This document shows positions 5,449 through 12,926 of a stretch of DNA of 15,954 bases, piece by piece. The notes beneath the pieces were generated by a model. That model was not told the DNA's origin. It saw only the letters and a program-made list of their open reading frames with translations, and ran no database searches. This DNA comes from CAYLZO01 sp964387775 (GTDB taxonomy: Bacteria > Chloroflexota > Anaerolineae > JAAYZQ01), in NCBI GenBank assembly GCA_964387775.1, contig CAYLZO010000116.1:1-15954 (forward strand), given 5' to 3'. Position 1 is the stretch's first letter, and the number at the start of each line of letters is the position of its first letter. The position numbers were made by a program, and so were the translations under genes.

Positions 5449-8427
5449 TCAATCCCCCAGGTCGATTTCGATGCGCACGAAATCGCCCTGGCCCTGCCCC
5501 TCGGAATCGGTCCGGGGCAGGCGCCAGCCGGTCGGCTCGTAGTAAAAGCCGACCCGGGCCTCGTAGCGGGCGGCCGGCGCCTCGGTCGCCAGGGGCACGG
5601 TCACGGGGTCGCGCTGGTACTCGCAGCGCGGCCAGTCGGTCGTGCGCGGGCTGGGATAGACGTCGGCCTGGGTAAAGTGCCCGCTCACCTCGTCGGTCAG
5701 GTGGAGGAAAATCTTGTAGCTGTCGGCCATCGGCTGCAGGGCCTGCCAGGTAAAGGTGAACCGCAGGCCCGACGGCCCGGTCTCGACGTCGTAGCCGACC
5801 AGGCGGATGGCGTTGCCGAAATAGGCGTCCACCGGGTGTTGGACCTGGGGCGGCGCGGACGGCTCGGGGCAGCCCTCGGGCGGCGCTTCCGGCAGCCCCT
5901 GGGGTCCGGGCAGCACGCGGACCGTGGCCAGGGGATAGGTCTCACCCAGGTCGAACAGGCCGCGTCGGACCTCCAGCCAGGCGCCGTTGGGCCGGCGCCG
6001 GCCGAGCGAGAGGGGGTAGACGCCCGGCCCCAGCTCGGCCGGGAGGGCCAATCTGCGCGGGTCGCGGACCACCTGCCCGGCCACGAGGCCGGTAAAGGGC
6101 GCGCGGCCCCCGGCCGGCGGCGATGACTCTTCGGCCAGCACCGCTCCGTTTTCGTCGGTCAACTGCAACACGCCGCCGGCCTGCTCCGGCCCGTCCTGCT
6201 CTGCTTCCCAGAAGAGGTCCAAGGGCAGCGTCTGGCCGGGGTGGCCCTCCAGCGAGGGCGCGTCGAACCCGAGGAAGCGGACCTGGCCCAGGCGCACCCC
6301 GGCAGGATAGGCCACGTCGGGCCGGGGCAGGGCGGTCCAGTCCCCCGGGGCGACGACCTGGACCTGGCCGGCGAGGCTCCCCAGCCCCGGCGCGCCCCAC
6401 AGCCGGACAGGTTGTCCATCGTCGAAATAGTACCAGCCGAAGGTCAGGTCGTAGGCGCCGGGCGGCGTGCCGGGCGGCACCTCGATGCGCAGCGGGGTGC
6501 GTACAATCTCCCCCTCGGGCCAGGCGGCGACCGGCAAGAGGGAGCCCAGGGGCCGGGCGTCGGTCCGGGCCCAGGCACCGACGGGCGGCGCGGCCAGGGC
6601 GGCCTGGAGGATCAGACCCTCGGGCGGCGGGCCGACGCGCTGCCAGTAGAAGGCCAGGTCGAGGGCGCCGCCGACGGCCACCTCCGGCCCGGGTGCCAGC
6701 ACCTCCAGGCCCAGGTAGCGCAGGACCGGCCCGCCCGATTCGGGCGAGACCAACTCCTCGTACGTGCCGCGCTCCACGGCCTGCACGACCTCGGCCGGGG
6801 GCGTCCGGTGGCCGAGGTAGCCCTGCACCCGCAACCGGCTCTGGCCGGTGAACGCCTGGTCCTCGAACTGGGTGCTGTGCGCGTCGAGCCACTTCCGGAT
6901 GAATCCATCGGGGTCGGTCACCGTGTCGTAGATGCGATAGACCCACACCCGGTAGGACTGGGCGAACAGCCGTTCCAACGCGGCCTCGGTCTCGCCGCGG
7001 CTCATGGCGTAAAAGTCCGAGTCGGGATCGCCCCAGCCCAGCCCCGGATCGCCGCCCACCGAGCCGGCCTGGACGACCACCGGTCCCTCGTCGGCCAGCT
7101 CGTAGGGCAGGCTCTCACCTTCGGCGACGAGCCGCCCCCGCCAGGCGATGGGCTCGCCGTCGGGCCAGTAGGTGAACAGGGCGGGGTAGGTGTAGCCGGC
7201 GTTGACCAGCACCACGTCGCCGGGCCGCCAGCGCTTGGCCAGGTAGCTGACGGCGGCCTCGTGATCGTCGGCGGTGTAGAGGGGGTCGGTGTGGTAGTTG
7301 TAGAGCGAGATGCTGGAAAAGGCGACGATGAGGCCCAGCGTCGGCCGCCAGCGCCGCCCCAGCGCGGCCAGGCCGGCGGCCAGGACCACGTAGAAGGGCG
7401 TCGAGTAGGTAAAGGCGTAGCGCACGTGAAAGAGGGGCGTCACGAAGGAGGCCAGATAGATGAGCAGGACGGGCAGGAACAGGGAGCCGGCCAGCAGCCA
7501 GCCCGCAGACCTGTCAGGTCTGGAGAGGAGCAGCCCCAGGACAAAGAGCCCGGCAAAGATCACCAGCACCGGCCAGACCCGCTCTGGTTCGACCGACTGG
7601 CCCAGGCTCAGGGCCGACCCGGTCTGGAGGAGCAGGTCGCCCAGCCCGGTAAAGCTGCGCCAGGGCGGGACCGGCGGGTCTGCCACCTGCCGCCACGCAA
7701 TCGGAATCCAGGGCGCGTAGAGGACGAGCACGGCCACCTGGGCCAGCACCCAGCCGCCCAGGTCGGCCTTGAGTCTGTCGAAGGACCCTCCCGGGCCGCT
7801 CCGCCGCCGGTCGAACAGCCACCAGAGGGCCACCATCGCGTTGACGGCCAGCAGCAGAAAGGCAAAATAGTAGAGCATCCACAGGCCCAGCGCCCCGCAG
7901 ACGACGTAGAGCGCCAGCGCCCGCCGGCGCCTCTTTCCCTGGGTTTGGTCCGGGGCAGCCAGCAGCGAAACCACGGCTAGGACCACCCCCACGCCCAGGG
8001 CCGCGCCCACGGTGTACATGCGGACTTGTTGCGAGTACCAGACGTTGTAGGGCGAGATGGTCACCAGAAAGGCAGCCAGCAGGCCCACGCGACGCCCAAA
8101 GAGCCGCGCCCCGAGCCGGTGGGCCAGGGCCACCAGGAGCACACCGAACAGGAGGGAGGGGAAGGCCACGGCGAAATCGCCCCGGCCCGCCAGCCGGGTC
8201 CAAACGTGGAGCAGCAGGTAGTAGCCCGGCGGATGGATGTCGCCGGCCGTGTGTTCGATGAGGGCCGGGACGCTCTTGCTCGCCAGGTGGACGCTGACCG
8301 TCTCGTCGTACCACAGGCTCTCGGCGCCGAGGCGGTGCAAACGCAGGGCGAAGGCCAGGAAGAGGACGAGGATCAGGAACTGGCTGTGTTTGGCAATGCG
8401 TGTGCTACGCTCTGAGCGCTGAGGCAT
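5449..8427 (-). CDS. GT-C family (GT39/PMT_2-like) membrane glycosyltransferase with long C-terminal beta-sandwich region
   Basis: 992 aa. Residues 17-30 begin the first membrane helix; the first extracytoplasmic loop has the GT-C acidic pair in LWYDETVSV (D41, E42), then HPPGYYLLLH and about ten further hydrophobic segments up to roughly residue 380. Known: such enzymes move a sugar from a polyprenyl-phosphate carrier to a protein or lipid on the outer face of the membrane. Residues about 560-992 are soluble, with repeated beta-sandwich-like segments (LGLEVLAPGPEVAVGGALDLAFYW; YDVETGPSGLRFTFTWQAL), making it almost twice the usual family length. ATG 8427 follows the M23 gene stop by 4 bp with no good ribosome site, suggesting translational coupling. 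Acceptor and donor sugar unknown. Confidence 0.88.
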   Translation of the reverse strand: MPQRSERSTRIAKHSQFLILVLFLAFALRLHRLGAESLWYDETVSVHLASKSVPALIEHTAGDIHPPGYYLLLHVWTRLAGRGDFAVAFPSLLFGVLLVALAHRLGARLFGRRVGLLAAFLVTISPYNVWYSQQVRMYTVGAALGVGVVLAVVSLLAAPDQTQGKRRRRALALYVVCGALGLWMLYYFAFLLLAVNAMVALWWLFDRRRSGPGGSFDRLKADLGGWVLAQVAVLVLYAPWIPIAWRQVADPPVPPWRSFTGLGDLLLQTGSALSLGQSVEPERVWPVLVIFAGLFVLGLLLSRPDRSAGWLLAGSLFLPVLLIYLASFVTPLFHVRYAFTYSTPFYVVLAAGLAALGRRWRPTLGLIVAFSSISLYNYHTDPLYTADDHEAAVSYLAKRWRPGDVVLVNAGYTYPALFTYWPDGEPIAWRGRLVAEGESLPYELADEGPVVVQAGSVGGDPGLGWGDPDSDFYAMSRGETEAALERLFAQSYRVWVYRIYDTVTDPDGFIRKWLDAHSTQFEDQAFTGQSRLRVQGYLGHRTPPAEVVQAVERGTYEELVSPESGGPVLRYLGLEVLAPGPEVAVGGALDLAFYWQRVGPPPEGLILQAALAAPPVGAWARTDARPLGSLLPVAAWPEGEIVRTPLRIEVPPGTPPGAYDLTFGWYYFDDGQPVRLWGAPGLGSLAGQVQVVAPGDWTALPRPDVAYPAGVRLGQVRFLGFDAPSLEGHPGQTLPLDLFWEAEQDGPEQAGGVLQLTDENGAVLAEESSPPAGGRAPFTGLVAGQVVRDPRRLALPAELGPGVYPLSLGRRRPNGAWLEVRRGLFDLGETYPLATVRVLPGPQGLPEAPPEGCPEPSAPPQVQHPVDAYFGNAIRLVGYDVETGPSGLRFTFTWQALQPMADSYKIFLHLTDEVSGHFTQADVYPSPRTTDWPRCEYQRDPVTVPLATEAPAARYEARVGFYYEPTGWRLPRTDSEGQGQGDFVRIEIDLGD
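7506..7522. repeat. Short palindrome inside the glycosyltransferase
   Basis: CAGACCT, GTC, AGGTCTG: perfect 7-bp arms with a 3-nt loop. It encodes part of LSRPDRSAGW between membrane segments. It resembles a dispersed short palindrome that has entered a loop-coding position in frame. Confidence 0.45.
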
Positions 8428-8431
8428 GGGG

Positions 8432-9802
8432 CTAGGGGAAGGCGCGGCGGGTCCACTGGAAGGGGTCCACGGGCACGCCGAGCACGCGCATCTCCCAGTG
8501 GAGGTGGGGGCCGGTCGACAACCCGCTGTTGCCGACCAGGCCGACGACCTGTCCCTTGCTCACGACCTGGCCCGCTGTCACTTCGATCTGGGACAGGTGC
8601 CAGAAGCCGGTGAACACGCCCAGGCCGTGGTCGAGGATGACGACCTTGCCCCGCACCTGGAGCGGCTCGGCCAGGGCAATGGTGGCCGTCATGGGGGCCA
8701 AGACCGGCGTGCCCTTGTCGGCGCCAAAGTCGTGGCCGGCGTGGTAGCTGCTGACGGGGCCGCCGTTGTAGGAGCGCCGCTGGCCAAAAGGGGCCGTGGT
8801 TCGCAGGTCGCCGGCCAGCGGAAGGCCAAAGGGGCCGGTCCACAGGCGTGTGTCGCTGATCCCGGCGAACACGGCGTTGACTTTTTTCCGCTCGGCCTCG
8901 GCGAGGGATGGATCGAGCAGGCTGGTGCGCCCCTCGGGGACGACGACGTTGTAGGTGCCAAAGCTGCCCTCGGTGACGGTGAAGGTCTGCTGGACGCTGA
9001 GGCGGTCGCCGGTGCTGGCCTCGGTGGCCTTGAGGACCACGGGGTAGGCGCCCGGCGGCGTGAGGGCGCCCACGCCGACCAGGGCCCAGTAGCGCCCCGC
9101 CTCGCTGTGGAAGCGGAGGTCCTGGCCCAGGAACCAGCCGCGCAGGTCCAGCTCGCTCCGGTTCTCCACCTGGACGAGGGCGGTCTGGCCCTGCACCGGC
9201 GGCATCGGGCTGATGACCACCGTCGGCAGCGTGCGCGTGCCGGTGACGACGACCAACGGCGGCGGGATGCGCAGCTCTTGCGGCGGGACCAGCAGGCCGA
9301 GGTGGTGGACGTCGTTGGCCTGGCGCAGCGCCCAGACCGTGGTGCCGTAGCGGAAGGCGAGGGCCGGCAGCAGGTCGCCGCTCTGCACCGGGTGAATCCG
9401 GCTGTTGGGCACCGGCTCGGCCGTCGGCACCAGCTCCGGTTGCTCGGTGGGGATGATCAGCTTTTGCCCGACGTCGATGCGGCTGGGGTCCTCGATGCCG
9501 TTGGCCGCGACGATGGCCTCGACGGTGGTGCCGAACCGCTCGGCGATGCGGTAGAGGGTGTCGCCCGGCTGGACCTCATAGACCGGGGGCTCCGGGGTGG
9601 GGGTCTGGGCGGCGGCGGTGATGACGAACAGGGAGGTCAGCAGTAGCACAACGGCGGTCAGTAGTGCGTAGTGCGTATTGCGTGATGCGTGATGCGTGAT
9701 GCGTCCCTCGACAGGCTCGGGATGTGATGATGCGTGATGTGTCCCTCGACAGGCTCGGGATGTGATGATGCGTGATGCGTGATTTGACATCGGGCGTTTC
9801 AC
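8432..9802 (-). CDS. Two-LysM, M23-family (lysostaphin-type) peptidoglycan endopeptidase
   Basis: 456 aa from GTG 9802; ATG 9790 is an equally possible start and neither has a strong ribosome site. Residues 1-45 are unlike a normal leader: they are encoded by dispersed repeats (HPEPVEG, RITHHASR). The secretory segment is 46-64 (ALLTAVVLLLTSLFVITAA). LysM domains lie at about 75-118 (YEVQPGDTLYRIAERFGTT) and 136-180; these bind glycan. A beta-rich linker follows, then the M23 domain with zinc ligands H354 and D358 (HAGHD) and H435 of HLH, plus active-site His near H402 and H433. It should cut peptide cross-links in the wall. It sits 3 bp after the DUF192 gene and 4 bp before the glycosyltransferase gene, in one operon. 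Confidence 0.93.
   Translation of the reverse strand: MKRPMSNHASRIITSRACRGTHHASSHPEPVEGRITHHASRNTHYALLTAVVLLLTSLFVITAAAQTPTPEPPVYEVQPGDTLYRIAERFGTTVEAIVAANGIEDPSRIDVGQKLIIPTEQPELVPTAEPVPNSRIHPVQSGDLLPALAFRYGTTVWALRQANDVHHLGLLVPPQELRIPPPLVVVTGTRTLPTVVISPMPPVQGQTALVQVENRSELDLRGWFLGQDLRFHSEAGRYWALVGVGALTPPGAYPVVLKATEASTGDRLSVQQTFTVTEGSFGTYNVVVPEGRTSLLDPSLAEAERKKVNAVFAGISDTRLWTGPFGLPLAGDLRTTAPFGQRRSYNGGPVSSYHAGHDFGADKGTPVLAPMTATIALAEPLQVRGKVVILDHGLGVFTGFWHLSQIEVTAGQVVSKGQVVGLVGNSGLSTGPHLHWEMRVLGVPVDPFQWTRRAFP
9661..9702. repeat. Heptamer array, six GTRRTGC units
   Basis: Six contiguous 7-bp units: GTAGTGC twice, GTATTGC once, GTGATGC three times. The array encodes residues just before the secretory helix of the M23 peptidase. 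The same unit, same orientation, recurs at 11462-11489. Confidence 0.85.
9703..9778. repeat. 38-bp tandem direct repeat, two copies
   Basis: Copies at 9703-9740 and 9741-9778 differ only at the last base. Each has CCCTCGACAGGCTCGGG, a common dispersed short-repeat core, followed by GATG/GTGATG units. It lies wholly inside the apparent N-terminal coding region of the M23 peptidase, giving the repeated HHASSHPEPVEG-like peptide. Confidence 0.9.
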
Positions 9803-9805
9803 GGT

Positions 9806-10156
9806 TTAGGTGAACTCCAGTTGGTCGCCGATTTGGACGCGGTCGAGCAGCGAGGGATGGCCTTCGACGTAGTACCGGGCCGGCCGGCTGGGCGCGTAGT
9901 AGGGCCGGAAGGGCCGGGCCAGGGCCTTGTCCACGACGCGCTTTTCGGCGTCGAGCCAGACGACGGCGATGGGAAAAAAGACAAAGAGCATGTGGATGGC
10001 GGTTTGGGCCACGCTCTCCCGTTTCTCGACAAAGAGATAGACCTCGTCCTCGGCCGGCGCCGGCCGGAACATGAGCCCCCACCCCCGTTTCCAGAAGGTG
10101 TCGCAGCGGGTGACGGTGCGGGCAAGAGTGTCACCGCTGGTCTGATTGACGATCAT
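9806..10156 (-). CDS. DUF192 family protein
   Basis: 116 aa. Matches the DUF192 (COG1430) pattern: CDTFWKRGWGLMFRPAP (18-34), EDEVYLFVEKRESVAQTAIHMLFVFFPIAVVWLDAEKRVVD (36-77) and YYVEGHPSLLDRVQIGDQLEF at the C-terminus. Most family members are exported; here no signal peptide is visible, so the protein looks cytoplasmic. Its ATG overlaps the vapC stop by 4 bp (ATGA), so it is translated from the same mRNA. Function of DUF192 is unknown. Confidence 0.88.
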   Translation of the reverse strand: MIVNQTSGDTLARTVTRCDTFWKRGWGLMFRPAPAEDEVYLFVEKRESVAQTAIHMLFVFFPIAVVWLDAEKRVVDKALARPFRPYYAPSRPARYYVEGHPSLLDRVQIGDQLEFT

Positions 10157-10581
10157 CGTTTTTCAGGCACCAACAAGCGCACAAATCCGGCTTGCTCAAA
10201 ATGATGATCTGTGGTCAGCGCTTCCTGAATGCTGCGCTCTTGCATCACGATGAAACTCACCGCGTCGACCAAGGACCATGACTTGTCGGGCCTTGATTTC
10301 AGCAGCGCCCAGGCAGCAGCATCGAGTTCAGGAGTGACGTGCACAAGGTGGACGTAGGGGATCGTTCTGATGGCGTCAATGTAGCGGAATTGTACTGGTC
10401 TGGGGACCCGGAGCGGACTGATGAACAGCGCCAGCAATTCGGCAAGAACATAGTTCGTTGTGACCAACTGTCGCGTCTGCTGTTTCCACTCTTGGAACAG
10501 CGCGGCAGCTTGGAAATGCAGGGGCTCACTTCGGACGAACAACGTTGCCCAACCTGCTGTGTCTACAAAAGCCTCATTCAT
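10153..10581 (-). CDS. vapC: PIN-domain ribonuclease toxin, VapC family
   Basis: 142 aa from ATG 10581, which overlaps the vapB stop by 8 bp (ATGAATGA), the usual vapBC arrangement; a longer reading from 10599 would add six residues. All four acidic residues of the PIN active site are present: D7 (FVDTAGW), E48 (NYVLAELLAL), D106 (SLVDAVSF) and D125 (TTDHHF). These bind Mg and cut RNA, typically tRNA or rRNA. The toxin therefore looks functional. Its stop overlaps the DUF192 start. Confidence 0.9.
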   Translation of the reverse strand: MNEAFVDTAGWATLFVRSEPLHFQAAALFQEWKQQTRQLVTTNYVLAELLALFISPLRVPRPVQFRYIDAIRTIPYVHLVHVTPELDAAAWALLKSRPDKSWSLVDAVSFIVMQERSIQEALTTDHHFEQAGFVRLLVPEKR

Positions 10582-10816
10582 CCCTGAGCGCCCGGGCAAC
10601 TACTTGCCCCACGTATCGATCATGTTGCTCTGCCACGTCCGTGACATCGCACTCCAGACTGCCGATCAGCGCTTCAAGCGGATCTGTGGTCTGTTTGGTC
10701 GCTTCTGTCAACCATTCGATGACCACCTCGGCCGGCCCCATGCCCCTGGCTTCTGCCTGCTGCTCAATCGTCTTGTAGGTCTCCTCCGGCACCTCTAGCA
10801 GAATGGTGCGTCCCAC
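10574..10816 (-). CDS. vapB: VapB-type antitoxin
   Basis: 80 aa. Start GTG 10816 is preceded by a very strong AAGGAGGTGG. The N-terminus RTILLEVPEETYKTIEQQAEARG looks like a ribbon-helix-helix DNA-binding fold (strand then two helices); the C-terminal half should wrap the VapC active site. First gene of a five-gene operon and probably represses its own promoter at 10840-10868, as VapB proteins commonly do. Confidence 0.83.
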   Translation of the reverse strand: MGRTILLEVPEETYKTIEQQAEARGMGPAEVVIEWLTEATKQTTDPLEALIGSLECDVTDVAEQHDRYVGQVVARALRDE

Positions 10817-10839
10817 GGTCCACCTCCTTCACGATATCT

Positions 10840-10868
10840 ATTCTACCGCACCCGGGGATGTGTGTCAA
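10840..10868 (-). promoter_or_regulatory. Consensus promoter of the vapBC-DUF192-M23-GT39 operon
   Basis: Minus strand: TTGACA (10868-10863), 17-bp spacer, TAGAAT (10845-10840). Perfect -35, 5/6 -10. The TGA stop of the upstream HD-domain gene lies within the -35 hexamer, so there is no room for a terminator and read-through from the upstream operon is possible. A GATATC palindrome lies just downstream. Confidence 0.8.
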
Positions 10869-11443
10869 TCGCCAGAGCCGGGACTCTGCCTCATGGTTTT
10901 TAGCTTGACGTACAACTCGGCGCACAGCGGATAGTGCCATTCCAACTGGTCGATGGCCTGCCAGAACTCGTTCAGGCCCCGGCTGCCGGCCTGTTCGTAG
11001 CGCAAGCACTGGACCATCAACTCGACCTTGTCGGCGTCGCGGACCAGGCGGCCCTCAGGGCTGGCGCGATCCTCGAACTCGTGCCACAGGGCCTGCAAGC
11101 GCCCGGCCCCGGGCAGCGGGGCGAGCAAATCGGCCATGGCCACTGCCTCGGCCCGGCTCTTGACCTCGGCCGGGATGAGGTGCACGGCGGTGGCCGGCAG
11201 GTCGGTCAGGCGCACCTCGGCCAGGTCGTGCAACATGGCCATGACGAGGACCTTCTCCAGGTCCAGGTCGTGGCCTGTAGCGTTCAGCGCGTCGACGAGG
11301 GCCAGGGCGACAAAGGCGACGCCAAAGCTGTGGTCGGCCACGCTCTCGACGTGGGCCACGCCCCGCATGCCCCAGCCGGTGCGGGGCATACGTTTCAGGG
11401 TTGTGGCTTCGAGAAAGAGATCGACGAGTTGGTCTTGGTTCAT
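10865..11443 (-). CDS. HD-domain 5'-deoxynucleotidase (YfbR/HDDC2-like)
   Basis: 192 aa. The metal-dependent HD residues line up with YfbR: R18, H38 (ESVADHS), H72-D73 (MLHDLAEV), E76, D81 (TDLPAT) and D138 (RDADKVE). Known enzymes of this type remove phosphate from deoxynucleoside 5'-monophosphates. The spacing of H-D-x-x-E-x4-D is the same as in YfbR. Its ATG overlaps the stop of the phosphomutase-like gene by 4 bp, so both come from one mRNA with the adenosine-specific kinase upstream. Substrate range is inferred from the family. Confidence 0.9.
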   Translation of the reverse strand: MNQDQLVDLFLEATTLKRMPRTGWGMRGVAHVESVADHSFGVAFVALALVDALNATGHDLDLEKVLVMAMLHDLAEVRLTDLPATAVHLIPAEVKSRAEAVAMADLLAPLPGAGRLQALWHEFEDRASPEGRLVRDADKVELMVQCLRYEQAGSRGLNEFWQAIDQLEWHYPLCAELYVKLKTMRQSPGSGD

Positions 11444-12369
11444 TGGAATCTACCTTGTTGTGTGATGCGTGGTGCGTGATGCGTGATGTCCAGGCTGGAC
11501 AGGATGGTTGGGGCGACGTCGGTGATGGCAGTGGCCTGGCGGAAGCGCCCGGCGGCCGGGCCGACGGCCAGGAGGGGGACGGGGTTGGTGGTGTGCAGCT
11601 TGGTCGTGGTGTCCTCCAGGTTGCCGTGGTCGCTGCTGACGACGACGGTGGTGTTGGCCGGGCGGTGGGCAAAGACGCTGCCCAGGAAGGCATCGAGCCG
11701 GGTCAGCACCCATTCGGGCTCGACGCGCCGGTGGCCGGCCAGATCGGTCAAAAAGGACTCGTAGAGCACCAGGTCATAGTCCGCCGCCAGGTGCGCCAGG
11801 CGACGCCCGGCCTCCTCCGACGTCACCAGGGGCAGCTCGTAGCCCAGTTGCCCGGCCGCGATCTCGTGGGTGATGTCCCACAGCACGGCGCGCCCGGCGA
11901 GCAGGTCATCCAGGTCGGGGATGGGCGCCTCCGCAGCGAGGGCCGTCAGCGTCGAGGCGCCCAGGCGCAGCTTGCGGGCCTCGACCAGTGCCCAAAAGCG
12001 CGCCGAGTGGGCGTTGGCAAAGAGGACGCGCGCCCCGGCCTCGGCGCCGCGCTTCAAAAAGCTGTGCTCGGCGATGACCTCGCGCAGCGGCCCGGTGGGG
12101 TGGGCGGCGACGTGCTCGCCGACGAGAGCCGGGGCGTTGACGCCGGTAAAGAGCGCCGTCTGGCCGGTGGCGCTCTGCGGCGCGCCCGGCACGCCCAGCC
12201 CGGCGTCCAGCGCGCTGTAGTGCAAATTGGCAATTTGCACCACACCGTCGAGCACCAGCGGCCCGCCCAGCATCTCGCGCAGGCGCGGCATGGGCACGGT
12301 GCTCAGCGGGTTGTCCGGCCCTGCCGGCGCCAGCCCCACGCCGTCGAGAAAGACGAAAAGAATACTCAT
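11440..12369 (-). CDS. Alkaline-phosphatase-superfamily metalloenzyme (phosphoglycerate mutase/phosphopentomutase-like)
   Basis: 309 aa from ATG 12369; a TTG three codons earlier is less likely. Metal-binding and catalytic landmarks of the superfamily: DGVG (D9), a nucleophile loop PQSATGQTALFTG (Thr68 probable), LVLYESFLTDLAGH in the middle, and SSDHGNLED near residue 245. These use two metal ions to move phosphate. It is shorter than bacterial iPGM (about 510 aa) and lacks the inserted domain, so the substrate is uncertain. The C-terminus SLDITHHAPRITQQGRFQ runs through a heptamer repeat and is probably not conserved. The middle gene of the kinase-phosphomutase-HD operon. Confidence 0.82.
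   Translation of the reverse strand: MSILFVFLDGVGLAPAGPDNPLSTVPMPRLREMLGGPLVLDGVVQIANLHYSALDAGLGVPGAPQSATGQTALFTGVNAPALVGEHVAAHPTGPLREVIAEHSFLKRGAEAGARVLFANAHSARFWALVEARKLRLGASTLTALAAEAPIPDLDDLLAGRAVLWDITHEIAAGQLGYELPLVTSEEAGRRLAHLAADYDLVLYESFLTDLAGHRRVEPEWVLTRLDAFLGSVFAHRPANTTVVVSSDHGNLEDTTTKLHTTNPVPLLAVGPAAGRFRQATAITDVAPTILSSLDITHHAPRITQQGRFQ
11462..11489. repeat. Heptamer array, four GTGATGC-type units, at a coding 3' end
   Basis: Units GTGATGC, GTGGTGC, GTGATGC, GTGATGT. Same family and orientation as 9661-9702. It encodes the ITHHAPRIT end of the phosphomutase-like protein. Confidence 0.8.
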
Positions 12370-12381
12370 GGTACCCAATCT

Positions 12382-12407
12382 CCCCTCTCCCCCCGAGGGG
12401 GGAGGGG
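12382..12407. repeat. G/C-only hairpin between kinase and phosphomutase-like genes
   Basis: CTCCCCCC (12387-12394) pairs with GGGGGGAG (12397-12404), and a wobble plus two more pairs extend the stem. In the minus-strand mRNA it lies just before the purine-rich stretch likely to serve as ribosome site for ATG 12369. No U-tract, so it is not an ordinary terminator. It may lower translation of the second gene or be a dispersed repeat. Confidence 0.55.
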
Positions 12408-12418
12408 AGCCCTCTCCT

Positions 12419-12904
12419 TTACAGCTTGTAGCCGATGGTCCTTAAAAAGTCCCGGCGCCAGGCTATGTCCTCGTCGCCCTCGATGCCCTTGGGCGGGAAG
12501 CCGTCCACGACGCCCAGCACGCCGCGCCCCTGCTCGGTCTCGGCGACGATGATCTGGGTGGGGTTGGCCGTGGCGCAAAAGATGCGGCAGACTTCGGGCA
12601 CCCGCTTGAGGGCCTGCAAGATGTTGATGGGGTAAAAGCCCTCGCCGAGAAAGAGGACAAAGACGTGGCCGGCGGCGATGGCCTCGGCGTTCTTTTGGGC
12701 CAGCTCGATCATGTCGGGGTCGGTGCCGGTCCAGCGGATGAGACACTTGCCCGACGCCTCGCAGAAGGCCAGGCCGAACTGGATGCCCGGCACGTGGGTC
12801 ACCATGGCCTCGTGGATGTCCTCGACGCTCTTGATAAAGTGGGTCTGGCCCAGGACAAAGTTGATGGCCTCCGGTTTTTCGATTGGGACGAGTTTCAGTT
12901 CCAT
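12419..12904 (-). CDS. Adenosine-specific kinase (DUF355 family)
   Basis: 161 aa, the usual length for this family (Pfam Adenosine_kin, COG1839). Characteristic stretches: IEKPEAINFVLGQTHFIKSVEDIHEAM, VPGIQFGLAFCEASGKCLIRWTGTD, NAEAIAAGHVFVLFL, VCRIFCATANPTQIIVAETEQGRGVLGVVDGFPP. Family members are reported to bind or phosphorylate adenosine and occur mainly in archaea and thermophilic or anaerobic bacteria. ATG 12904 has AAGGAGGG at good spacing. First gene of an operon with a phosphomutase-like enzyme (49-bp gap with a hairpin) and a 5'-deoxynucleotidase, which fits nucleoside or nucleotide turnover. Confidence 0.92.
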   Translation of the reverse strand: MELKLVPIEKPEAINFVLGQTHFIKSVEDIHEAMVTHVPGIQFGLAFCEASGKCLIRWTGTDPDMIELAQKNAEAIAAGHVFVLFLGEGFYPINILQALKRVPEVCRIFCATANPTQIIVAETEQGRGVLGVVDGFPPKGIEGDEDIAWRRDFLRTIGYKL

Positions 12905-12926
12905 CGTGTTCCCTCCTTGGTTAGCG

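Noticed and set aside
6241..7980. 579-codon plus-strand open frame opposite the glycosyltransferase
   Set aside because: High-GC shadow frame without domains; the minus-strand GT39 frame explains the sequence.
9703..9778. Two-copy 38-bp direct repeat as a CRISPR remnant
   Set aside because: Copies are adjacent with no spacer, and the core is a common dispersed short repeat.
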